From assembly GCA_963978545.1 (NCBI GenBank), contig OZ021729.1:7251501-7315500 (forward strand): a stretch of DNA of 64,000 nucleotides, given 5' to 3'. The notes beneath the pieces were generated by a model, which was not told where the DNA came from, did no database searches, and saw only the letters and a list, made by a program, of their open reading frames with translations. Positions 57,262 to 64,000 of this stretch are shown piece after piece. The DNA is from Linyphia triangularis (lineage: Eukaryota > Arthropoda > Arachnida > Araneae > Linyphiidae). The first letter of the stretch is position 1, and every line of letters starts with the position of its first letter. The position numbers were made by a program, and so were the translations under genes.

Positions 57262-58534
57262 GCTGAAATGGGAACAATTTCAACTTACAAAGGGAAGCCT
57301 TCACTTATATTAGATGGTTACAGGTATCGAGTATCTCGACAAACTGAAACTCATATTAACTGGAGATGAGTTAAAGAGAGGGAAAATGAAATGTAAAGGT
57401 GTTTTTAAAACTGCTTCAGATCATAAGGAGATTTTTGAACACAAAGACTATCTTTGTGGTCCCAGAAGTGCACTGAGGGAAATTGATAAAGTGAAAACAA
57501 TCTGCAAGAGGACAATTAAAGAAATTTCAACTCCTGTAACATCCATTTACACAGAAGAATTTACAGAAATCGTTAAATTGTGGTTACAAGTTTATTGCTG
57601 ATGTACTTAAGTACAACAATGTAAAAGGGACATTCTGCTGAGAACGTAGAAGAGCTTTGGGTACGACCCAAAACCCAGAAACCAGTGCGCAAATTTCTTT
57701 TAAGTGATGACCTGGTAAAGTTACCGATGGTACAAACTTTGCCTTGGAGGACTTCGCAAGTGAAGATGAAAGAAGCATAGTGTTGATGTAAAGATGCATA
57801 GTGCTGTTGGACTTGTGGAAGATACCTCATGACAAATAAACAGTCATTTTTCTTGGATGAAATATTCAAATCCAGCTCGAAACAATATGAACAAATCTAC
57901 ACGATACATGCTGACACAAACAGCACTGATGAAGAAACCATCACTTTGCTACCAAGCTATGTCATGTTAAAAGATAAAAAGAAATTCCCCTACATTAACT
58001 TACCTTCGAAGTTGAAGGATTTCGGTTGGTCTCCTCAAGAAATAAAAGTTAATTTTATAATGGCTGTGATAGAAGCCATAAAAGAGAAATTTCCAAACAT
58101 GATAATTTTAGAATGTTAATAGCATTACAGCCAGTGTTTGTGGTGACAGATTCAAAGTTTAGGAAAGGATTTTAGGAAAAAGTTTAGGAAAGGAGTACAA
58201 AGAAAATGAAAATATCAGAAAATTTTGTAGGATGTGCGTGGCATGAGTGTTAGTGCCCTCAGAAAATGTTGATGACGGTTGGCTCCTAATAATGGAGAAT
58301 GCTCCTGACAATGAAAAATTGAAACTTTTCGTTAACTACTACGTAAATCAGTGGTTAATAGATAATCACCACTTGCTGAATGAGAAATGGAATGTGAATG
58401 GGGAAAGGCATTGTACAAATAATACAGAGGAAGGTTAGAACAGTAAGTTCAATCGCTTAGTTGAAGCGGAAAACCCACATATTTACTTGTTAATTCAAAA
58501 GCTAAAAGAAGACGAAGCTGCGGTTGATGCTTGA
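57262..58534 (+). pseudogene. FLYWCH/MULE transposase pseudogene
   Basis: In order: a FLYWCH-type zinc finger (KGKPSLILDGYRYRVSRQ, then after a one-base frameshift KRGKMKCKGVFKT and FEHKD), then the catalytic region (FFLDEIFKSSSKQYEQIYTI followed by HAD, where active MULE enzymes have W(F/M)xDGTFKxxPxxFxQLYTIH), then LPSYVMLKDKKK, then FIMAVIEAIKEKFPN. Past stop codons follow VPSENVDDGWLLIME and WNVNGERHCTNNTEE, typical of the C-terminal part of animal MULE transposases. Several stops and frame changes, and the replacement of DGTF by DEIF, make it inactive. This is the Mutator/Phantom-type layout known from arthropods. Confidence 0.9.
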
Positions 58535-59187
58535 TTAAATTGCTATTAATCCATATATATAATAAACACCAAAACTGTATATTTTTGTAGCAATACTATT
58601 CGGATGGTCGTGAGTTAAAATAGATTTTTTAAAGCGACTTGTACCACAAGCCCACAACATCTGTAATTTTGATACCTGATGGTCGGCATTTGAATTTATT
58701 TTTCGAAACTTATTCTTTTACAAACCAGATAAATGTTGCAGTTTCTTGAAAAAGCATTATTTTGAATCTTCTAGTAATGTTTCTTGATCTATTTATTATC
58801 TAAAAGAAGCTCAAAGGCTTCTTCGGTTAAGTATTTTCAAGAATGTTTATTTGTAGAAAAAATTATTTTCTTCAGTTTAGTAGGCCGAGATGGACTTTAG
58901 TTAACTTCTTTTCAAAATAACTGCCAAATAATTGCATTTTGTGACATTTATTGAAGAATCATATTTTTTTCATTTAATGACTGAGAAGCATCTCTCCTTT
59001 TCGATCAGCTTGATTTTTCGGAAAACGGAATACTTGGTTGCCCATATGCAGCTGAAGTAGACTTGTTTTAAAACTTATAAAATGGCTGTACAGGAGTTTA
59101 ATTGTGTCTTATATTATTCTCAATCGAAATACTTACAATTTCCCCAACAGTTTTACATATGTGATTAAAAATTGCATTGAATAAGTC
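58535..59187. other. AT-rich stretch, nothing recognised
   Basis: No supported feature. Confidence 0.4.
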
Positions 59188-59855
59188 AGCGATATATCAA
59201 TACGACGATATTTTTATCGATATTAAAAAAAAAAAATATCGATAGAATAAAAGTTACCAATATATCGATATTTTCAAACATTTTTAGTTTTTTTAATGAC
59301 CCTTTTGTAGTTCCATGTGTTTTTTCGATTTTCTTTATTCCCTTTTCAAAAACTTCAAAACTAAAGCTTGGTCTTGGCTGAGAGACAGTTAAAATGGCAA
59401 CCTAACCAAAAAGAAAATATAATGTAATATGTAATGGAGGGATAAGATAATTTATTAACAGCCATTAACATAGCGCCGTTTCTGTTGTCAGCGTGTGCCT
59501 GGAATTTTAATCTAATTTTAAATATTAAAAGCATCTCTATTAGCAAAATTTGGGATAAACTACTTTTCAAATTTCTTCTTTGGACTTCATGCATTGACAT
59601 CCAAATGTATTTTATTTATTCTGATTAATATAATTTATTTATTAAAACAATTTTTATAATTTATTTATTAAAACAATTTTTATAATTTATTTATTAAAAC
59701 AATTTTTACAATTTATTTAGTAAAACGATTTTGGCATGAATTCATGAAAAGTAGAAATTTGCACCGAAAATTTCGTTTCTGGCAAAATTGAAAAAACAAA
59801 CAAAAAAAAAAAAAGAACATATTTTGATGTATCGATATTTTATCGATATTTAATC
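59188..59855. mobile_element. hAT-type MITE with TATCGATA-rich ends, copy 2
   Basis: It aligns with 6006-6726 from cgatatatc(a/g)atacgacg through ctgagagacagttaaaa, catagcgccgtttct and the repeated ttatttattaaaacaattt tract, to tatcgatattttatcgat. The terminal TAGAGGTCG is degraded on the left and missing on the right. No target duplication was recognised. Confidence 0.8.
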
Positions 59856-60486
59856 TATAGGAAATAGAGGCAGCCGGATCATTAGCAGTGGGAGCCAGTG
59901 GAACCAGCGTTGCCAGACCTCGGACTAAGAATTTTTAGGTAGGCAACTTTTCACAAGGCCATTTTGGTCATAGTATATTTAATAATATTTTTCTCTATTG
60001 AAATATCAATAGTACTTCAAAAACTAAGACTTCCTGCTCTTTAAAAAGTACTAAGAAAGGCACTATGTTGAAATATAGGACTGGAAAAAACAACAGCGTA
60101 GAATAAAAAATACTACGTCTGGCAAAGCTGGCAAAATTGATAAAAAAAACAAAAAAAAAAAGAACATATTTTGATGTATCGATATTTTATCGATATTTAA
60201 TCTATAGGAAATAGAGGCAGCCGGATCATTAGCAGTGGGAGCCAGTGGAACCAGCGTTGCCGGGCCTCGGACTAAGAATTTTTAGGTAGGCAACATTTCA
60301 CAAGGGCATTTTGGTCATAGTACATTTAATAATATTTTTCTCTATTGAAATATCAATAGTACTTCAAAAACTAAGACTTCCTGCTCTTTAAAAAGTACTA
60401 AGAAAGGCACTATGTTGAAATATAGGACTGGAAAAAACAACAGCGTAGAATAAAAAATACTACGTCTGGCAAAGCTGGGAAAATTG

Positions 60487-60517
<31 letters not shown>

Positions 60518-60830
60518 ATATTTTGATGTATCGATATTTTATCGATATTTAATCTATAGGAAATAGAGGCAGCCGGATCATTAGCAGTGGGAGCCAGTGG
60601 AACCAGCGTTGCCGGACAACGGACTAAGAATTTTTAGGTAGGCAACATTTCACAAGGGCATTTTGGTCATAGTATATTTAATAATATTTTTCTCTATTGA
60701 AATATCAATAGTACTTCAAAAACTAAGACTTCCTGCTCTTTAAAAAGTACTAAGAAAGGCACTATGTTGAAATATAGGACTGGAAAAAACAACAGCGTAG
60801 AATAAAAAATACTACGTCCGGCAAAGCTGA
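59781..60830. repeat. ~350-bp tandem array, 3 units, hAT right end plus flank
   Basis: Units are 59781-60129, 60130-60477 and 60478-60830. Each starts ggcaaaattg or ggaaaattg with an A-rich run of variable length, then the last ~50 bp of the hAT MITE (gatgtatcgatattttatcg), then about 270 bp of flank ending actacgtc(t/c)ggcaaagctg. The junctions join ggcaaagctg to ggcaaaattg, a short shared ggcaaa. Units differ mainly in A-run length and a few bases. Confidence 0.92.
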
Positions 60831-60888
60831 GTGGAACCTTCGATTTCGAAGATAAGAAATTGAGAGGGTGAAACTTGAAATGAAGTTA

Positions 60889-60938
60889 AGGAGAGTCGGA
60901 GTTTAATAACGACAAAAGACCAATTTCGAGATTAACAT

Positions 60939-60969
<31 letters not shown>

Positions 60970-61649
60970 CTACAAACAATTTTGAATTTAAGAGTGCAAC
61001 AAGTTTTTATCTCATTCCTAAATTCGAAGTATTTTTTTAACATATTTTTAAAAAAAGTGTTGCGCATCAATTTGTATTTTTGTTTTCAACTTTAACGATC
61101 CATATCTCCAAATGTAATTATTTTCGTGCGTTAGGAACATTTACTCAAAAACTACTGTCTAAAATTTTTAACATATATTCTTACCAATATATTACACAAT
61201 TTGAGGGTAGCATTTTTTAATATTTTTGAAATGAAAGATTTTATACAGTTTTACTGCTACCAAAAATGAAATTTTTTGTAAATTGTACCGAATGTCAGAT
61301 CTTATAATTTTTTGTCGAGAAACAAAATCAAATATTTAAAAATGCTACACTCAAACTGTGTAATATATAGTTATAATATACGTTAAAAATTTTAGGCAGT
61401 TATCTTTAATAGCTTTTTTATAAATATTCCTTACGCCTCCAAAATAACATTTCGATATATGGGCCGTTAAAGTAGAAAACGATAATACAAATTGATGCGC
61501 TAAACTTTTTTTAAAAATATATAAAAAATACTTCTAATTTAGCGAGATTATAACTTTTTCCACCGTCGGATTCAAAATTATTTGTAGTTATTTTTAAAAT
61601 ATTAATCTCAAAATTGATTTTTTTACGTTCCTAAACTCCGAGTCCCTCT
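60889..61649. mobile_element. Foldback element, about 760 bp
   Basis: The left arm starts aggagagtcggagttta...gagattaa and the right arm ends ttaatctc...taaactccgagtccctct, its inverse. The inversion extends through matching blocks (caacttt(a)acg, aaaaatgctac) to a short centre near 61270. An A run lies at 60944-60969. No coding capacity. The target duplication is unclear. Confidence 0.75.
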
Positions 61650-61934
61650 AATGCATTTTTAAAATAGTCCATCACACATGATTTGCTGAGCTGAAAGCGA
61701 ATATCACAACAGTCATTTCCAACATTAATACTGCCATTCCCCGTTGAATCTCACGAAATTCTGGCTAAACGGACATATTCGCGAAAAAGGACGCCATTTC
61801 GAACATTTATTATAACACCTAAAATTTGTCTGCTAAAAACAAAAGAAAACTTTCCTACAAATCTCAGTGATAATTTAATTTAAATTCTTAAACTGGTACT
61901 TTTACCTGCAGGTAAACTTCGATGAGAGCGATTT

Positions 61935-62270
61935 TGGTTGGTTGGTTAGATTTTATGTCGCTAGGGCGACACTTGGGCCATACTGCGCCAAACAATAACT
62001 GAAGTATTTCCTACACCCATAAAATCAGTTAATAAAAGTAAATATCTTACACATTAAATGTTTAAAAAGTTTATTTATAAAAAAAAGTGATGAACGAAGA
62101 AGCAAAAGCATATAAAATTAGATGATATGATAAAATATAAAAGAATATACAGAATTTAACCAAACATTTACAAGGTGGTGATTTTAAGACAATACAAAAT
62201 TTTATCACATTGAGTTATTTTGAAATAAAAAGTAAAGATTCTTAAATCAAATAATACAATCCAATTTCTT
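61935..62270 (-). mobile_element. LINE 3' untranslated region and tail
   Basis: On the minus strand this follows the LINE coding end. It runs through AT-rich sequence and ends TTTGGCGCAGTATGGCCC, then GTCGCCCTAGCGACATAAAA and TCTAACCAACCAACC. The AACC repeats are the expected target-primed tail. The same tail occurs at 490-555 (minus strand), and it aligns with the 3' tails of the SINEs. Confidence 0.75.
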
Positions 62271-62274
62271 TTAA

Positions 62275-63003
62275 GGTATACATATACATTAGGAATCGCG
62301 AAATTTGACTCAAGTCTGCGTTTTTTTTTTTTTTTTTTGTTTTTAAAATATTCCCGAATTCATTACCATTAAAATGATACCATTTTCTTCCCGAGACTCA
62401 AATGACTTTTTAAATTACAGTAGGTTTTGTGAACCTGTTTTGTATCACGTTCATTAGTGTAGTAAACTTTAAACGCGTTTTCTGAAGAATGACATTTTGG
62501 TGTTATATGACTTTACGCCAACTGTCATAACTTCACAATAAATGGTCCGATTTACAAAATTCAAATTTTGTTTTGTCGACAATAGTTGTGAATGTGTTTT
62601 CTATGGAGCATCTAATGCATATTGTTAAGAGCAAATTTTTTATGCATATTTTAATCTTAATTTTTTGTTAAAAACTATGTATTTTTTTAAACTTATTATT
62701 TAAAAACTTATAATTAATTAAATATAGCAGCCAAATTCAAAATTCTCCATAGGAACATGCGTCAATATAATATTTCTTATTTGCAATAAAAATAACACCT
62801 CTAAGTTAATTACAAGTTTATTTAAGTATGTTCTAATAATGTCCTAATTAGTCACTTTAATTGCAATTAGCTGATTAAAAAATTGACGGAAAAAAAAAGT
62901 TTGTATATAAAAATGCATCATTTTTACTTCTGATATACTGCCATAAAGTTTGTAATTATAACCTAAAAATTAAAGAAAATCATTTCAATTGTATATGTAT
63001 ACC
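62275..63003 (+). mobile_element. GGTATACATATAC family, intact copy inserted in a LINE
   Basis: Flanked by TTAA (62271-62274, 63004-63007), with perfect 13-bp ends GGTATACATATAC / GTATATGTATACC. It is 729 bp with a T run near the left end and no open frame. It splits the end of the LINE coding sequence: the LINE frame reads ...LFTFL on the right side and resumes as KEIGLYYLI plus a stop on the left side. Confidence 0.93.
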
Positions 63004-63007
63004 TTAA

Positions 63008-63400
63008 AAAGGTAAAAAGATTTACATGTGGTGATGGTCCTAAAAGAGATACCAATGGTGGATGACATGATTGAAAAAGGCGCAGCCTAATAGAATTAAA
63101 ACATGAACATTCATTTAAAATATGGTAAACAGAAAAAAGGACATTACAGGTGGGGGCACCCTCTGCCAGCAGAAGGTGAACATGGGTAAAACGAGAGAGA
63201 GTGATTTTGAATTCGTCCTTATAAGTTCTCGGGAATAGGCTTTTTGCTTTGAAGGTAAACATCTTCAAAGTAGGTTATGCTCACCGTAAAGACAATATTT
63301 ACAAAGAAAAGTCACCACGGATATGGTGCTTTGATATTTGTTTCAGCCGATATAAGAAAACTTTTTTACTATTGGATTTAGCTCCTCAAGGAATTTTATT
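63008..63400 (-). pseudogene. LINE ORF2 C-terminal fragment (Jockey/R1-like)
   Basis: The minus-strand frame reads ITLSRFTHVHLLLAEGAPTC followed by NVLFSVYHILNECSCF and later LLGPSPHVNLFTFL. This is the region after the RNase H/reverse transcriptase of Jockey/R1/I-type non-LTR elements: (L)xRLRxGHxxLTHxxLLxxxxxPxC, then xxxHILxECxxY, then LFxFLxxxGL. Only the end of ORF2 is present; further upstream (63270-63560) frames are broken. The first conserved cysteine pair has lost one partner (TCNVLF instead of CxxC). The last codons lie beyond the piggyBac-type insertion at 62275. Inactive. Confidence 0.82.
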
Positions 63401-64000
63401 TTAGATCCCTGAATAGCTTTGTTTACTAACCATAAAATTTGATTCTCTGAAACAACACTTAAAGCGCTTCTGCGTTTATTGAGTTTGAGCCAGAGGACAA
63501 TGTAGGTAATGTGACCACTCATCCCCTTAAATAAAAAAATGATTTTATGTGTGCTTCACATAAACTGCTTACGTGTTTAGAGCACCAAGTTTATGTTCTG
63601 GGAATTGTTTGCTGAGGTTTTTTAACGTTGCATTCTAAAGAAGATAAACGTAACTTTTGACTCGAGAAACTTTTTTGGTGAGAGGTTTTCTTTTTTTTTT
63701 AACAAAGCATTTTTAGATAACAATATTTCTGTGTTTCAGTCGGCTCGCCGGGTGTTCTTAGTGTAGCTTAGTAAACACATAAAGTCGCATATAACACGCA
63801 TTTTAGAAAGCAGACTTCTACCGTTATTGCTCAAATACCGTAAAATGGGGTGAATCGGAAAACTTTTCAACTTTCAAAGTAAAAATCGGTTATAATTCGA
63901 TCGTTAAGGAACATATTTTTGACATTGAAACTTGGGTCTTACCTTCTTCTTTGAGGATAAATCCAAAAAATGTTGAAAAAATTAAGACTTTAATTTATTT
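63401..64000. other. Right end of window, nothing firmly recognised
   Basis: 63401-63560 may continue the decayed LINE ORF2 on the minus strand. Beyond that no open frame, repeat or RNA gene could be supported. Confidence 0.35.

Overview
This is eukaryotic DNA, about 70% A+T by eye, from an invertebrate and most likely an arthropod. A chelicerate such as a spider would fit, but the lineage is an inference from repeat style and gene type only. There are no bacterial or organellar features. Only one host gene is recognisable; almost everything else is transposable-element (TE) sequence lying in its introns and flanks. Family names below are recalled by eye, since no database could be searched.

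Host gene. Four plus-strand exons (11205-11290, 30911-31046, 34046-34087, 39896-40147) join in frame with GT/AG splice sites. They encode the last part of a class B1 (secretin-family) neuropeptide GPCR: end of TM5 and loop 3, TM6 and extracellular loop 3, a 42-nt exon for most of TM7, and the cytoplasmic tail with stop codon. An AATAAA lies 60 nt after the stop. The nearest relatives are calcitonin/DH31-type or CRF/DH44-type receptors. Earlier exons are not found and probably lie left of the window. The three introns are about 19.6, 3.0 and 5.8 kb.

Left flank and 5' part (1-11200): a TTAA-flanked MITE, a foldback MITE with a nested SINE, a 400-bp tandem repeat, two hAT MITEs with clear 8-bp target duplications, and a 14-copy 254-bp array grown from the left end of a piggyBac-type MITE plus its flank.

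Intron 1 (11291-30910): two solo LTRs (4-bp target duplications), a short hAT element with a transposase C-terminus, several TTAA-flanked elements, (AC)n and (ATT/ATC)n microsatellites, a SINE, a foldback MITE, and a 3.2-kb palindromic element whose arms each carry a decayed coding fragment. Introns 2 and 3 hold two foldback MITEs and a 3.5-kb inverted-repeat element with internal hairpin repeats and a decayed protein fragment.

Downstream (40200-64000): a foldback MITE with a nested hairpin MITE, a Helentron-like region with a 291-bp tandem repeat, three Tc1-like transposon remnants (one with a rebuilt ~640-bp inverted repeat), a third solo LTR, a broken FLYWCH/MULE transposase, a tandem array made from a hAT right end plus flank, a foldback element, and the 3' end of a LINE split by a piggyBac-type insertion.

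Most notable pattern: three separate tandem amplifications in this window each consist of one transposon end plus its neighbouring DNA, two of them with visible short homology at the junction. Second, the tRNA-derived SINEs share their 3' tail and AACC repeats with the LINE 3' end found here, which suggests a LINE-SINE partnership.
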